Source of the DNA: Massilia sp. PAMC28688
GTDB taxonomy: Bacteria; Pseudomonadota; Gammaproteobacteria; Burkholderiales; Burkholderiaceae_D
Direction: 5' to 3'
Length of the DNA: 64,000 nucleotides
NCBI RefSeq assembly: GCF_019443445.1
Contig: NZ_CP080378.1
Coordinates: 3,658,001 to 3,722,000 of the forward strand
In this document: one piece after another, positions 52,838-62,177 of the stretch
How the letters are laid out: each line of letters opens with the position of its first letter
Position numbering within the stretch: position 1 is the first letter of the stretch
Translations under genes and position numbers: made by a program
Notes under the pieces: generated by a model
Told to the model about the DNA's origin: nothing
Database searches by the model: none
What the model saw: only the letters and a program-made list of their open reading frames with translations

Positions 52838-54238
52838 TTATTTCTTTGCAGCGTCAGCCACTGGCGCTGGGGCGGCCGGTGCTGCAGGTGCGGTTTTAGG
52901 TGCGACCTTGCGGTCGATGACGGTGCGGTTGGCGCGCGTGAGGTAGGTCGCTGCCACACGCTGCAGGTCGGCCGAGGTCACGCCTTCGATCCAGCCTGGC
53001 ACCTTGTTGACCACATTCGCGTCGCCCCATACCGTTTGCAGGCGCGCGACGGTGTCGGCGCGGCTCATGAAGCTCTCGAGCGAGTTGTACCAGTCGGCCA
53101 GCATCTGGGTCTTGACCCGCTTGAGGGTGGCGGCATCCACGCCGTTCTTGACGACCTTGGCGATTTCCTCGTCCATGGCGGCCAGCAGCGCGTCGGCCGT
53201 GGTGGTGGGCTTGTACAGCGCAAAGATGGTAAACAGGGTCGGGCCGTCGTATTCCCATGGGCTGACCAGGCCGAACATGCTGTTCACGTTCAGCGCCAGC
53301 TCGCGGCCCTTGACCAGGCCCTGGTACATGGTGGAGGCGTCGCCGCCGGCCAGCAGTTCGCCCAGCACCGCCATCGGGGCCTGGTCGCGGCTACCGCGCG
53401 CCGGCATCTTCCAGGCGGCGGCCACGGCCGGCACCTGGGCCAGCGTGTCCTGCTGCTCGATGCGCTTTTCAGCCGTGCCAAGCGGCTCGCTGAAGTCGCC
53501 CGATGGCGGGGTGGGGCGCTTGGGGATGGCGCCGAAATACTTCTGGGCCAGGGCAAAGCCCTTGGCCGGCGTCACGTCGCCGGCAATGGCGATCACGGCA
53601 TTGTTGGGGCCATAGTAATCGCGGTGGAAGGCGCGCACGTCTTCCACGGTGGCGCCTTCGAGGTCCTTGAAGCTGCCGTAGCCGTCGTGGTTGTTCTCCC
53701 ACTTGTCAAACGCCAGCTGCCCGATGTCGAGCCACATGAAGCCGCCATAGGGCTGGTTCTTGACGTTGACGCGGATCTCTTCCTTGACCACGTCCTGCTG
53801 GTTCTTCAGCGTTTTCTCGTTGAAGTCGAGCGTCTTCATGCGGTCCGCTTCGAGCCACAGGATCGAGTCGATTGCCGATACCGGCGCCGCTTCGATGTAA
53901 TTGGTGAAGTCGGGACGGGTCGAACCATTGTTGCGGCCGCCGCCGCCGGTGATGGTGCTGTCGAACACGCCCTTCGGTGCATTCGGGGTTCCCTGGAACA
54001 TCAGGTGCTCGAACAGGTGCGCAAAGCCGGTGCGGTTCTTCGGCTCAAGGCGCATGCCCACGTGGTACACCACCGACACGCCAATGGTGGGCGACGAGTG
54101 GTCGGGCGAGACGATGACGGTCAGGCCGTTATCGAGTTTCTTGACGCTGACGGGGATCTTCCAGCTGTCGCTGGCGGCGCTGGCCGCGAGCGACAGGGAC
54201 AGACCTGCCAGTAACAGGGTAATCTGACGCATGTGCAT
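52838..54238 (-). CDS. M16 zinc peptidase, active subunit
   Basis: This 466-residue precursor has a signal peptide (~8-22) and the inverted zinc motif His74-Leu-Phe-Glu-His78. The downstream glutamate and two repeated M16 domains are present. It is a periplasmic clan ME peptidase likely working with the inactive partner encoded downstream. GAGGT precedes ATG 54238; ATG 54232 is also possible. Confidence 0.9.
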   Translation of the reverse strand: MHMRQITLLLAGLSLSLAASAASDSWKIPVSVKKLDNGLTVIVSPDHSSPTIGVSVVYHVGMRLEPKNRTGFAHLFEHLMFQGTPNAPKGVFDSTITGGGGRNNGSTRPDFTNYIEAAPVSAIDSILWLEADRMKTLDFNEKTLKNQQDVVKEEIRVNVKNQPYGGFMWLDIGQLAFDKWENNHDGYGSFKDLEGATVEDVRAFHRDYYGPNNAVIAIAGDVTPAKGFALAQKYFGAIPKRPTPPSGDFSEPLGTAEKRIEQQDTLAQVPAVAAAWKMPARGSRDQAPMAVLGELLAGGDASTMYQGLVKGRELALNVNSMFGLVSPWEYDGPTLFTIFALYKPTTTADALLAAMDEEIAKVVKNGVDAATLKRVKTQMLADWYNSLESFMSRADTVARLQTVWGDANVVNKVPGWIEGVTSADLQRVAATYLTRANRTVIDRKVAPKTAPAAPAAPAPVADAAKK

Positions 54239-54360
54239 GTGTACCTCTAAAGTGGCCTGGAAAGGTTCGGGCAATGTTCTCGCTTCGCCCGGCGGGAAAT
54301 CTTAACCGAAGACGCCCCTTGCCGAGCAACTATCGTATATGTATGTTCCCCGCATGAAAA

Positions 54361-54388
54361 AGCCGCCGGGGCCAGGGCGCCGGCGGCT
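54361..54388 (-). terminator. Terminator of the PEP-CTERM gene
   Basis: AGCCGCCGG (54361-54369) with CCGGCGGCT (54380-54388) is a perfect 9-bp stem, with its T run on the minus strand (A run 54356-54361). Confidence 0.85.
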
Positions 54389-54429
54389 GAGGTGTTGAGG
54401 CGTGCTGCCCGCATGGGGCGCGCAGGCAG

Positions 54430-54969
54430 TTAGGCTGACCTGGCGCGGCGCCGCACGCTAAAGCCCAGTACGCCCAGGCCGGCCAGCATCAGCCCCACCG
54501 GAGCCGGTTCCGGCACGGCGGCAATGGCCGATGGTCCCAGCATCAGGTTGCCGTAGTACTTGCCTGCGGCATTGGTGCTGAGCGCGCCGCTGACCTGCAC
54601 CGTGTAGCTGCCAGATGCCAGGTTGTCGACATCGAGCAGCCAGCCGGTGCCGGCAGCGGTGGAGCTGCCCACGGTGTTGCCTTTGCTGTCGAGCAGGGTG
54701 AAGCCGGTAATGCTCAGGCTCTTGTTGGCACCGTTGCCGAGCGAAAGATCGGCGTTGAAGTCGCCCATCTCGCCGAGCGTGAATTGATAGCGGTTGTGGA
54801 AGGTCGCGCCGGCATTGCCGCCGGTGAGGACTTGCTCAAAAGACGCTTTGTTGTCCACCAGCGTGATATCGGTCGTGGTGCTGGCGATCGGTCCCGCAAA
54901 AGCTGACTGCGACATCAGCGTGGCCGAGGCCAGTGCGATCGCAGACAGGAAGGCTCTGGATTTATTCAT
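54430..54969 (-). CDS. PEP-CTERM sorting-domain protein
   Basis: This 179-residue precursor has a signal peptide (cleavage after Phe-Ala near 25). A beta-rich middle part with Phe-Thr-Leu-Gly-Glu-Met and Thr-Gly-Phe-Thr-Leu-Leu-Asp is followed by the C-terminal tripartite signal: Val-Pro-Glu-Pro-Ala-Pro, a hydrophobic helix and Arg-Arg-Arg-Ala-Arg. Such proteins are processed by exosortase at the cell envelope and often exported with exopolysaccharide. No exosortase gene lies in this window. Confidence 0.9.
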   Translation of the reverse strand: MNKSRAFLSAIALASATLMSQSAFAGPIASTTTDITLVDNKASFEQVLTGGNAGATFHNRYQFTLGEMGDFNADLSLGNGANKSLSITGFTLLDSKGNTVGSSTAAGTGWLLDVDNLASGSYTVQVSGALSTNAAGKYYGNLMLGPSAIAAVPEPAPVGLMLAGLGVLGFSVRRRARSA

Positions 54970-55250
54970 GGTTTGACACCTCAATGAGGGCCTTCAGACG
55001 AAGGCTGGGGTTATGCAAGTGAGTGTAGCATTGCGGGTGCCAATGTAGCATCGCCGCCAGGTCCAGCAAGGAGGATGAGGCCGCCTGCTTACAACTTGTA
55101 GCAAATTGCAAGGAGTAAAGAGAAGATGCCTGCTGAACAGGCAAGGCGCGCCGTTCATAGGGGACGGCGTCCATTGTCATTTCCGCTAGTAAACGGAATG
55201 GATACTCGGGTGCACCGATGTAGGATAATTCCTATCTTTACAGGAGAAAC

Positions 55251-56537
55251 TCAGGCAAGCGCCTGGCCCAGCCGCTTGCCCAGGCATAGCAGCGTGAGCG
55301 TGGGCGGCAAGCCCCAGGCGGCGGGAATGACGGAGGCGTCGCACACATACAGTCCCTCGGTCCGGGTGCGCAGGTTGCCGTCCACGCCGTGGCCGATGCG
55401 CACACTGCCGCCGGGATGGGCGGCGAAATGCCAGGTCTTGAAGATGTTGCGCGCGCCGCAGGCACGCAGGATGTCGCGCGCCATGCCGATGCCCAGGGCC
55501 AGGCGGGCGCGGTCGGGCGCCTGCAGGGTCTTGTCGGCCCAGCGCGGCCCGGTACTGCCGGAAATCTCATCGCGAATCTTGACCATGATCGACAGCGTGC
55601 GGCGGTGCGCAAACAGGCGGTCGAGCCGGCCCACCTGCGCCGCGAACGCCTGGTACATGGGTGCCGGCAGGGTGAGGTCGGCCAGCGAGACGCCTTGCGC
55701 ATCGAGCCGCATGCCGCACGCCATGGGCACTTCGGCCCCGCCCTCCACATCGGGTACGCTACCCATGACGGCCACCACCGGGTCGCTGAAGAATGGGCTG
55801 GTGCGGGGCCAGATGCCGGACGCGTGCAGCAGGCGTGGACTGCCGATGCCCCCGGCGGCCAGGACGACCAGCGGTGCCTGCGCCTGCAGCTGCTGGCCGC
55901 CGCGCGTGTACTGCACGCCCGCCGCCCGGCCATTGTCGATGATCACCCGCGTGGCGCGGGCGCGATCGATCAGGACGGCGCCATGGCGGCACGCTTCATC
56001 AATGAAGTCGCGCGCGCTCCACTTGGCACCAAAAGGGCAGCCGTACACGCAGCGCCAGCAGCCGCTGCGGCAGCTCTGTGGACGGATCATTTTTTCCAGC
56101 TTGTGCCAGGTGAAGCCGGCCTCGCGCGCGCCCTGGGCAATGCGCGTGGCCATGGGGCCGATCAGCTGGTCGGGCAGGGGGGCGATGGGCAGCTCGGCGC
56201 GCAGTGCGGCCAGGGCGGGGCCCAGGTCCACGCCCAGCGGGGCGAACATGGCTGCCGGGGGATCGGCCGCGGTGGCGAAATTGATGGTGGAGCTGCCGCC
56301 GGCGCCCGTGCCCTGGACCAGCAATGAAGCGTCGCGGTGCACAAAGGCGCCGCGCCCCGGCACCGCGGCGTAGCGGGCCATCTGTCCCAGCGTGCCGGTC
56401 ACCGCTTCTGCGCTGCCTTGTTCCAGGATCAGTACGTGGCGCCCGCGCAAGGCCAGTTCGCGCGCCACGGCCGAGCCGCCCGGACCGCTGCCCACCACGA
56501 TGGCGTCGTAGAAATCTGGGGTGACCGGATCGGGCAT
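55251..56537 (-). CDS. GMC-family FAD-dependent oxidoreductase
   Basis: The 428-residue protein has the FAD motif Val-Val-Gly-Ser-Gly-Pro-Gly-Gly-Ser. Mid-chain there is a Cys cluster (Ser-Cys-Arg-Ser-Gly-Cys-Trp-Arg-Cys-Val-Tyr-Gly-Cys-Pro-Phe-Gly-Ala-Lys). The GMC C-terminal motif is His-Pro-Gly-Gly-Ser with Asp-Ala-Ser-Val-Ile-Pro-Ala. It oxidises alcohols or sterol-like compounds; substrate unknown. I chose ATG 56537; the longer frame to 56960 has atypical codons. Confidence 0.88.
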   Translation of the reverse strand: MPDPVTPDFYDAIVVGSGPGGSAVARELALRGRHVLILEQGSAEAVTGTLGQMARYAAVPGRGAFVHRDASLLVQGTGAGGSSTINFATAADPPAAMFAPLGVDLGPALAALRAELPIAPLPDQLIGPMATRIAQGAREAGFTWHKLEKMIRPQSCRSGCWRCVYGCPFGAKWSARDFIDEACRHGAVLIDRARATRVIIDNGRAAGVQYTRGGQQLQAQAPLVVLAAGGIGSPRLLHASGIWPRTSPFFSDPVVAVMGSVPDVEGGAEVPMACGMRLDAQGVSLADLTLPAPMYQAFAAQVGRLDRLFAHRRTLSIMVKIRDEISGSTGPRWADKTLQAPDRARLALGIGMARDILRACGARNIFKTWHFAAHPGGSVRIGHGVDGNLRTRTEGLYVCDASVIPAAWGLPPTLTLLCLGKRLGQALA

Positions 56538-56703
56538 GGGAGCTCTGCAAGGTGAAAGTGCGCCAGTATCGCCTGATCCCCGCTTTTCGTCGACTGGGTG
56601 GCCAAAAATGCAGTTCGTCGCAATCCGGTGGAGGCGCGCGGGCGGCGTGGCTATAGTGACTACATCGGCGCACCAGCGCGCACACTTCTTCGGGATTACC
56701 ATC

Positions 56704-56886
56704 ATGAACATCGCCAACAACATGGAAGCCATCTTTGTCGCCGCCCTGGCCCTTGCAGGCATGAGCGGCATTGCGACCGCCTCGCGCCCCGTGACCACGG
56801 AGTCAAGCGTCCAGTCCGGCAAGGTGCAGGCCGTCACCATCAGCGCCAGCCGCCTGACGCTTGCGGAAAAAGCTGCCGCACAATAA
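56704..56886 (+). CDS. Small exported peptide of unknown function
   Basis: This 60-residue ORF has a hydrophobic segment (~9-24) and probable signal cleavage near Ala-Thr-Ala-Ser. A short mature tail contains Val-Thr-Ile-Ser-Ala-Ser-Arg-Leu-Thr and ends Ala-Glu-Lys-Ala-Ala-Ala-Gln. ATG 56704 is its first in-frame start behind the preceding non-coding stretch. I recall similar short exported proteins in Oxalobacteraceae, but their role is unknown. Confidence 0.6.
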   Translation: MNIANNMEAIFVAALALAGMSGIATASRPVTTESSVQSGKVQAVTISASRLTLAEKAAAQ

Positions 56887-56978
56887 TCTGGAAAACCCCG
56901 CGTGATGCTGGTAGTGTCAGCACCAGCGCGCGTGAATTTGCAACGATAACGATAGCGCAATCGCTGTCCGGAGAGTGT

Positions 56979-57746
56979 ATGACGTATTTATCCCGCCTTG
57001 TGCTGGCGCTGGCCGTGTTTGGCTGGTCCGGGGGCTGCCTGGCCGGTGCCGACGATACCGTGTCGCAGTCGCGCACGCTGGACCTGCGCGTGGCGCGGGT
57101 CAAGCTCGAAGGCCTGGTCGACCTCAAGCTGCGCCAGGGGCCGGCAGCCACGCTGGTCATCTCGGGCGACCAGGCACTGATGGCCAGGTCCAGCACCCAG
57201 GTCGAGGGCGACACCATCACCATCGCCACCGAGGGCAGCGTGATGCGCTTGTCGCGGCGCCAGTTGCTGCGCGCCGAGCTGACCCTGCCACAGTTGCGCG
57301 AAGTGGCCTCCGACAGCGTCGGCACGGCCGAGATCCATGGCTTTTCCGGCGACGAACTGGACCTCAAGCTCGATGGTGCGGGGGCCATGCAGGTCCACTG
57401 CGCCTATCGCCTGGTCAACGCCGTGCTGGGCGGGGTGGGCAGCATGGAGATCCACGGCACCATGGCCGAAGGCATCGACCTGAACCTGCGCGGCGCCGGC
57501 GTGCTTCGCCTGCGCGGCAGCGGCAAGTGGCTCAGGGCCAGCCTGAGCGGACTTGGCAACCTGGACGCCAGGCACTTCCCGGTCGACAGTGCCCAGCTCG
57601 ACCTGTCGGGCCTGGGCAATGCCACGGTATGGGCGCGCCAGCACGTCCGGCTCGATCTGTCCGGCATGGGATCGGTCACGGTCCATGGCAAGCCGGTGGC
57701 CCGCAGCGTCAACGTCAATGGCCTTGGCTCGGTCAACTGGAAGTAA
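56979..57746 (+). CDS. Exported DUF2807 protein
   Basis: This 255-residue precursor has a signal peptide (cleavage near Cys-Leu-Ala-Gly, ~residue 22). A right-handed beta-helix-type domain (GIN/DUF2807) follows, with repeating Gly-x-Gly turns such as Gly-Ala-Gly, Gly-Val-Gly and Gly-Leu-Gly. It is predicted to be periplasmic or surface-bound; no known function. GGAGAG precedes ATG 56979. Confidence 0.82.
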   Translation: MTYLSRLVLALAVFGWSGGCLAGADDTVSQSRTLDLRVARVKLEGLVDLKLRQGPAATLVISGDQALMARSSTQVEGDTITIATEGSVMRLSRRQLLRAELTLPQLREVASDSVGTAEIHGFSGDELDLKLDGAGAMQVHCAYRLVNAVLGGVGSMEIHGTMAEGIDLNLRGAGVLRLRGSGKWLRASLSGLGNLDARHFPVDSAQLDLSGLGNATVWARQHVRLDLSGMGSVTVHGKPVARSVNVNGLGSVNWK

Positions 57747-57780
57747 GGCGACCCTGGCACCCTGGCCCCGACACCGAGAC

Positions 57781-58392
57781 ATGAAAACACTATTTGTTGC
57801 GGTCACCATCGCAATCTGCCTTGCCGGCAACGCATGGGCAGGCTTCAAGGAAGGCGCCCAGGCGTACAACGCCAGGCAGTACGCGCGCGCGCTCAAGGAA
57901 ATCACCCCGCTGGCCAAATCCGGCCACGCCGACGCCCAGCATCTGCTGGGCCTGATGTACTACATGGGGCGCGGCGTGGCGCGCGACTACCGCCAGGCCC
58001 TGCACTGGCACCGCAAGGCGGCCGAGCAGGGCAAGGCCGACGCCCAGTATGTGGTGGGCGCCATGTATTACACGGGCAATGCGGTCGCGGCCGATCAGCG
58101 CCAGGCCGTGGCCTGGTTTCGGCGCGCCGCCGAAAAAGGCCATGCCGGGGCCCAGCACGCACTGGCCCTGATGTACCGCTATCACGCGGCCGGGCTGCCC
58201 CAGGACAAAGTGCTCGCCTACATGCTGTGGAGCCTGGCCGCCGCCGGCGGCAACACCAGTGCGCTCGAGCAGCGCGCCGAGATCGCCAAGCGCATGACTC
58301 CCGAACAAATCGAAGAGGCGCTCGGCATGTCGCGAGCGTGGCGCCCCGGCACCCCCTTACCCACCCGATCACGTACCGGAGAAAATGCATGA
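57781..58392 (+). CDS. Exported Sel1-repeat protein
   Basis: This 203-residue precursor has a signal peptide (cleavage after Ala-Trp-Ala). About three Sel1-like TPR repeats follow (Ala-Gln-His-Leu-Leu-Gly-Leu-Met-Tyr-Tyr-Met-Gly-Arg-Gly-Val, and similar). Sel1 repeats mediate protein-protein contacts. Its stop overlaps the start of the amidohydrolase gene (ATGA). Confidence 0.88.
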   Translation: MKTLFVAVTIAICLAGNAWAGFKEGAQAYNARQYARALKEITPLAKSGHADAQHLLGLMYYMGRGVARDYRQALHWHRKAAEQGKADAQYVVGAMYYTGNAVAADQRQAVAWFRRAAEKGHAGAQHALALMYRYHAAGLPQDKVLAYMLWSLAAAGGNTSALEQRAEIAKRMTPEQIEEALGMSRAWRPGTPLPTRSRTGENA

Positions 58393-59381
58393 GGCGTTGT
58401 TTGACACAGTGGACCATCCTGGCGGCGCTGGCAGCGAGCATGGCGCCGGTCCTGGCGCAGGCGGCGAACGCGCCGGCGCCGCTGGCCGACCATCACCAGC
58501 ACCTGTTTAGCCCGGCAATTGTGGCCGTGGTGGGCCTGCCGCCGGGCAGTCCCAGTTATCTGGGTGCGGCCGATATTGTGGGCTTGCTCGACCAGGCCGG
58601 GACGCGGCGCGCAGCCGTGCTGTCGGTGGCTTACATGTATGGCAGCCCCAAGCGCAAGATCGAGAACGAGTACGACAAGGTCAAGGCCGAGAACGATTGG
58701 ACGCTGTCAGAAACCGAGAAGTTCCCCGGGCGCCTGAAGGCCATGTGCGGCGTTAATCCGCTCAAGGACTACGCCCTGGCCGAATTGGCGCGCTGCGCCG
58801 GCGAGGCGCGCTTTGGCCGCGCCATCAAGCTCCACTTTGGCAATTCGGACGTGGAAGTGGACAAGCCGGAACACATGGCCAAGCTCAAGCAGTTCTTCAG
58901 CGCCGCCAACGGGCACGGCATGGGTTTGATTGTCCACATGCGCGCGTCGATTTCACTCAAGCGGCCGTACGGCGCGGACCAGGCCAGGGTGTTTTTGGAG
59001 CAGCTCATGCCGCTGGTGCCGGACGTGCCGGTGCAGCTGGCCCACATGGCAGGCACCGGCCCCGGCTACGATGACCCGCCATCGGACGCGGCCATGGCCG
59101 TCATGGCCGATGCTGCCGCGGCGCGCGATCCGCGCACCCGCAATCTGTGGTTCGATGTGGCGTCGGTGGCTGACGCCGAGATTGCGCCGGCCCATGCGGC
59201 CAAGCTGGTCGAACGCATCCGCCGTGCCGGGGTGGGGCGCATCCTGTACGGCACCGACGCGGCCGTGGGCACCAACCTGCGCCCGCGCCAGTCGTGGGAA
59301 GCGTTCAGCAAGCTGCCGCTGACGCCAGCCGAGCTGCGCACCATTGCCACCAACGTCGCGCCCTACCTGCGCCAGGATTGA
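58389..59381 (+). CDS. Exported amidohydrolase-family protein
   Basis: This 330-residue precursor has a signal peptide (cleavage after Gln-Ala, ~25). A TIM-barrel amidohydrolase follows, with Asp-His-His-Gln-His near the N-terminus (metal ligands), a His in Ile-Val-His-Met, His in Leu-Ala-His-Met and Asp in Tyr-Gly-Thr-Asp. It fits the amidohydrolase-2 class, which acts on carboxylic ring compounds or lactones. The substrate is unknown. It is translationally coupled to the Sel1 gene. Confidence 0.85.
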   Translation: MRRCLTQWTILAALAASMAPVLAQAANAPAPLADHHQHLFSPAIVAVVGLPPGSPSYLGAADIVGLLDQAGTRRAAVLSVAYMYGSPKRKIENEYDKVKAENDWTLSETEKFPGRLKAMCGVNPLKDYALAELARCAGEARFGRAIKLHFGNSDVEVDKPEHMAKLKQFFSAANGHGMGLIVHMRASISLKRPYGADQARVFLEQLMPLVPDVPVQLAHMAGTGPGYDDPPSDAAMAVMADAAAARDPRTRNLWFDVASVADAEIAPAHAAKLVERIRRAGVGRILYGTDAAVGTNLRPRQSWEAFSKLPLTPAELRTIATNVAPYLRQD

Positions 59382-59439
59382 GGCGGCAATGCCGGGTTCC
59401 GCCGCCACCTTGGGGCAAAGGAAGGCGACCGGCAGGCAC

Positions 59440-59470
59440 CAAAAAAAAGCCGCTCAATGAGCGGCTTTGT
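59440..59470. terminator. Terminator between convergent genes
   Basis: AAAGCCGCT (59447-59455) and AGCGGCTTT (59460-59468) form a 9-bp stem with a long A run before it. The T run therefore lies on the minus strand and suits the leftward PEP-CTERM gene, while serving both sides. Confidence 0.85.
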
Positions 59471-59487
59471 GCATGCTGCCAGAACTA

Positions 59488-60114
59488 TCAGGCGGCGCGC
59501 TTGCGGCGGCGTGCCATGGCCAGGCCAAGGCCGCCAACGGCCAGCAGGCCCAGGCTTGCAGGTTCCGGTACTTCACCGATCTGGCCGGCGATTTCATACT
59601 GGAAGTTGCCCATCCAGGTGGTATCGGTGCCGGTCCATGCGCTGCACGAGCCGGTCAGGCTGGTGCTCGAGCAGTAGGTGTAGCCTTGCCAGGTCAGGCC
59701 AGGGGCGCTGGTGACCGGGGACGTGTAGGTGTAGGCGTCCGAGCCGCTCACTGCCACCAGGCGGTAGCTGGTATTGGCCGACAGGGTCACTGGTGCCACC
59801 GAGGCGTAGCGATAGAAGCCGTTCAGGGTGTCGCCGCTCTGGACGCTGGTCGATGCCAGCAGGGTGTTGCTGCCTTCGAGATACAGGCCAACCTGGATGC
59901 CACCGGCGGTCACAAAACCATCACCGCCTGCATCGTAGGCGCCCAGGGACAGCACGCTGATGTCTTCCGCGCCCACGGTGAAGCGCTCGCCGAAGGCCCA
60001 GCTGCCATTGGTGTAGGCATTGACGTTGCTGACTTCAAAAGCGGTGACGGGTGCTGCGTGCGAGGATGCGGCTGCGCTTGCGCACAGGGCCGCTGCAATA
60101 ATGTACTTTTTCAT
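59488..60114 (-). CDS. PEP-CTERM sorting-domain protein
   Basis: This 208-residue precursor has a signal peptide (cleavage after Ala-Ser-Ser-His-Ala). A beta-sandwich-like part has two Cys (Tyr-Cys-Ser...Ser-Cys-Ser). The C-terminal signal is Val-Pro-Glu-Pro-Ala-Ser followed by a hydrophobic helix and Arg-Arg-Arg-Lys-Arg. A second PEP-CTERM protein close to the first supports an exosortase system elsewhere in the genome. Confidence 0.9.
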   Translation of the reverse strand: MKKYIIAAALCASAAASSHAAPVTAFEVSNVNAYTNGSWAFGERFTVGAEDISVLSLGAYDAGGDGFVTAGGIQVGLYLEGSNTLLASTSVQSGDTLNGFYRYASVAPVTLSANTSYRLVAVSGSDAYTYTSPVTSAPGLTWQGYTYCSSTSLTGSCSAWTGTDTTWMGNFQYEIAGQIGEVPEPASLGLLAVGGLGLAMARRRKRAA

Positions 60115-60319
60115 GGAAACCCCTTGATTGTTATGGTGTACATACGGGATAGCAATTAGCATGCCACAAAGAAAAACTTTTTAAAAATCAATTACTTGAA
60201 AATTCATAATAACAATTGCCTATATAGAATGTAAGGTTTCCCGACATCCAGCTTGACGCGCGCGGAAAACACGCGCGCCGCGCCATCGCCGTACAATCAT
60301 GGTTTTGACGTGAGCAACC

Positions 60320-61309
60320 ATGCGTGCGATTGAAATCAAGCAATCAGGCGGTCCGGAAGTCTTGCAGCTGTGTGAGCGTCCCCTCCCGCAGCTGGCAAGC
60401 GGCGAAGTCCTGATCAGGGTGCATGCGGCCGGCGTCAACCGTCCGGATGTGCTGCAGCGCCTGGGGCACTACCCGGTGCCGGCCGGCGCCTCGGACCTGC
60501 CGGGCCTGGAGGTGGCAGGCGAGATAGTCGACGGCGACCTGTCCAGGAGCCCGTTCAAAAAGGGTGACCTGGTGTGCGCACTGGTGCAGGGCGGTGGCTA
60601 CGCCGAATATTGCGCGGCGCCCCTGCAGCAATGCTTGCCGGTACCGGCCGGCCTGTCCGCCCTGGAAGCGGCCTCGCTGCCGGAAACCTTCTTTACGGTC
60701 TGGAGCAATGTCTTCGACCGCGCCCACCTGTCCGGCGCCGACACCCTGCTGGTGCAAGGCGGCACGTCCGGCATCGGCGTGACGGCCATCCAGATGGCAG
60801 CTGCCCTCGGTCACCGCGTATTTGCCACCGCCGGCAGTGACGAGAAAGCGCGCGCCTGCGAAGCGCTGGGCGCCGAGCGCGGCATCAACTACCGCACGGA
60901 AGATTTCGTCACCGTGGTCAAGGAGCTGACCGGGGGCAAGGGCGCCGATGTCATTCTCGACATGGTGGCCGGCGACTACATCGCACGCGAAATCAATTGC
61001 CTGGCCGACGATGGCCGCATTGCCCTCATTGCCCTGTTGGGCGGCGCCAAGGCCACCCTGGACCTGGGCCAGGTGCTGCGCCGGCGCCTGTCGATCAGCG
61101 GCTCCACCCTGCGTCCGCGCCCCGTCGCCTTCAAGGCAGCCATTGCCTGGCGCCTGCAGGAAAAAGTCTGGCCCTTGATCGAAGCCGGCCAGATCCGTCC
61201 CGTCATTTTCCGCACCTTTGGGCTGGAGCAGGCGGCCCAGGCGCACGCGCTGATGGAAACGTCGACCCATATCGGCAAGATCATGCTCCAGGTTTTGCCT
61301 ATTGTTTGA
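60320..61309 (+). CDS. NAD(P)H quinone oxidoreductase (PIG3-type)
   Basis: This 329-residue MDR-superfamily enzyme has a GroES-like N-terminal domain (Ala-Ala-Gly-Val-Asn-Arg-Pro-Asp). Its NADPH domain has Val-Gln-Gly-Gly-Thr-Ser-Gly-Ile-Gly. No zinc-binding cysteines are visible, as in the quinone oxidoreductase branch. It probably reduces quinones with NADPH. It sits directly upstream of tpiA. Confidence 0.9.
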   Translation: MRAIEIKQSGGPEVLQLCERPLPQLASGEVLIRVHAAGVNRPDVLQRLGHYPVPAGASDLPGLEVAGEIVDGDLSRSPFKKGDLVCALVQGGGYAEYCAAPLQQCLPVPAGLSALEAASLPETFFTVWSNVFDRAHLSGADTLLVQGGTSGIGVTAIQMAAALGHRVFATAGSDEKARACEALGAERGINYRTEDFVTVVKELTGGKGADVILDMVAGDYIAREINCLADDGRIALIALLGGAKATLDLGQVLRRRLSISGSTLRPRPVAFKAAIAWRLQEKVWPLIEAGQIRPVIFRTFGLEQAAQAHALMETSTHIGKIMLQVLPIV

Positions 61310-61360
61310 CCAGCCCTCGCGCGGGAGTTAAAATAGCGGGTTAATTAAATTTGGATTGGT

Positions 61361-62119
61361 ATGCGCCGCAAACTCGTCGTAGGTAACTGGAAAATGAATG
61401 GCAGCCTTGCAACGAATGCAAGCCTGCTCGCTGGCATTGCCGAAGGCCTCGGTGAGAACAGTGCTTACTGCGCCGTGTGCGCACCGGCGCCTTACCTGGC
61501 GCAGTGCCAGGCGCTGCTTTCGGGCAGCGAAATCGGCTGGGGCGCGCAGGATGTGTCGGCGCACGCTGCCGGTGCCTATACCGGCGAAGTGTCGGCATCG
61601 ATGCTGGCCGACGTTGGCTGCGGTTACGTCATTGTGGGTCACTCCGAGCGGCGCGCCTATCATGGCGAAAGCAGCGAACTGGTGGCCAACAAGACGGTCG
61701 CCGCGCTCGAAGCGGGCCTGACCCCGATCGTCTGCGTGGGCGAAACACTGGCCGAGCGCGAAGCAGGGCAGACCAGCGCCGTGGTGGCGGGCCAGCTGCA
61801 GGCCGTGCTGGACGCCATTGGCGAGCGCATGAGCGATATCGTCATTGCCTACGAGCCCGTGTGGGCCATCGGCACCGGCAAGACTGCCACGCCCGCGATG
61901 GCGCAGGAAGTGCACCAGCAGCTGCGCGCGCAGTTGGCCGGTCAGAACAAGGAAGCGGCCGAGGCCGTGCAGATCCTGTACGGCGGCAGCATGAAGCCGG
62001 ACAATGCGGCCGAACTGATGGCGCAGCCCGACATTGACGGTGGCCTGATCGGCGGCGCGGCGCTCAAGGCGTCCGACTTCCTGGCGATCATCGCGGCCGG
62101 CAGCGCGCCGGATCAGTAA
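61361..62119 (+). CDS. tpiA: Triosephosphate isomerase
   Basis: This 252-residue TIM barrel opens Val-Gly-Asn-Trp-Lys-Met-Asn-Gly. Its catalytic His lies in Val-Gly-His-Ser-Glu and its catalytic Glu in Tyr-Glu-Pro-Val-Trp. The phosphate loop Tyr-Gly-Gly-Ser is also present. It interconverts dihydroxyacetone phosphate and glyceraldehyde 3-phosphate. Confidence 0.97.
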   Translation: MRRKLVVGNWKMNGSLATNASLLAGIAEGLGENSAYCAVCAPAPYLAQCQALLSGSEIGWGAQDVSAHAAGAYTGEVSASMLADVGCGYVIVGHSERRAYHGESSELVANKTVAALEAGLTPIVCVGETLAEREAGQTSAVVAGQLQAVLDAIGERMSDIVIAYEPVWAIGTGKTATPAMAQEVHQQLRAQLAGQNKEAAEAVQILYGGSMKPDNAAELMAQPDIDGGLIGGAALKASDFLAIIAAGSAPDQ

Positions 62120-62177
62120 GCGCAATGGTCATTCGACAAGTAATTAGAAACGCAGTTAACCCTGGAATGGAATTGAA

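Noticed and set aside
56538..56960. N-terminal extension of the GMC oxidoreductase
   Set aside because: The FAD motif follows closely after ATG 56537. The extra residues do not resemble the family and overlap the divergent small exported peptide gene.
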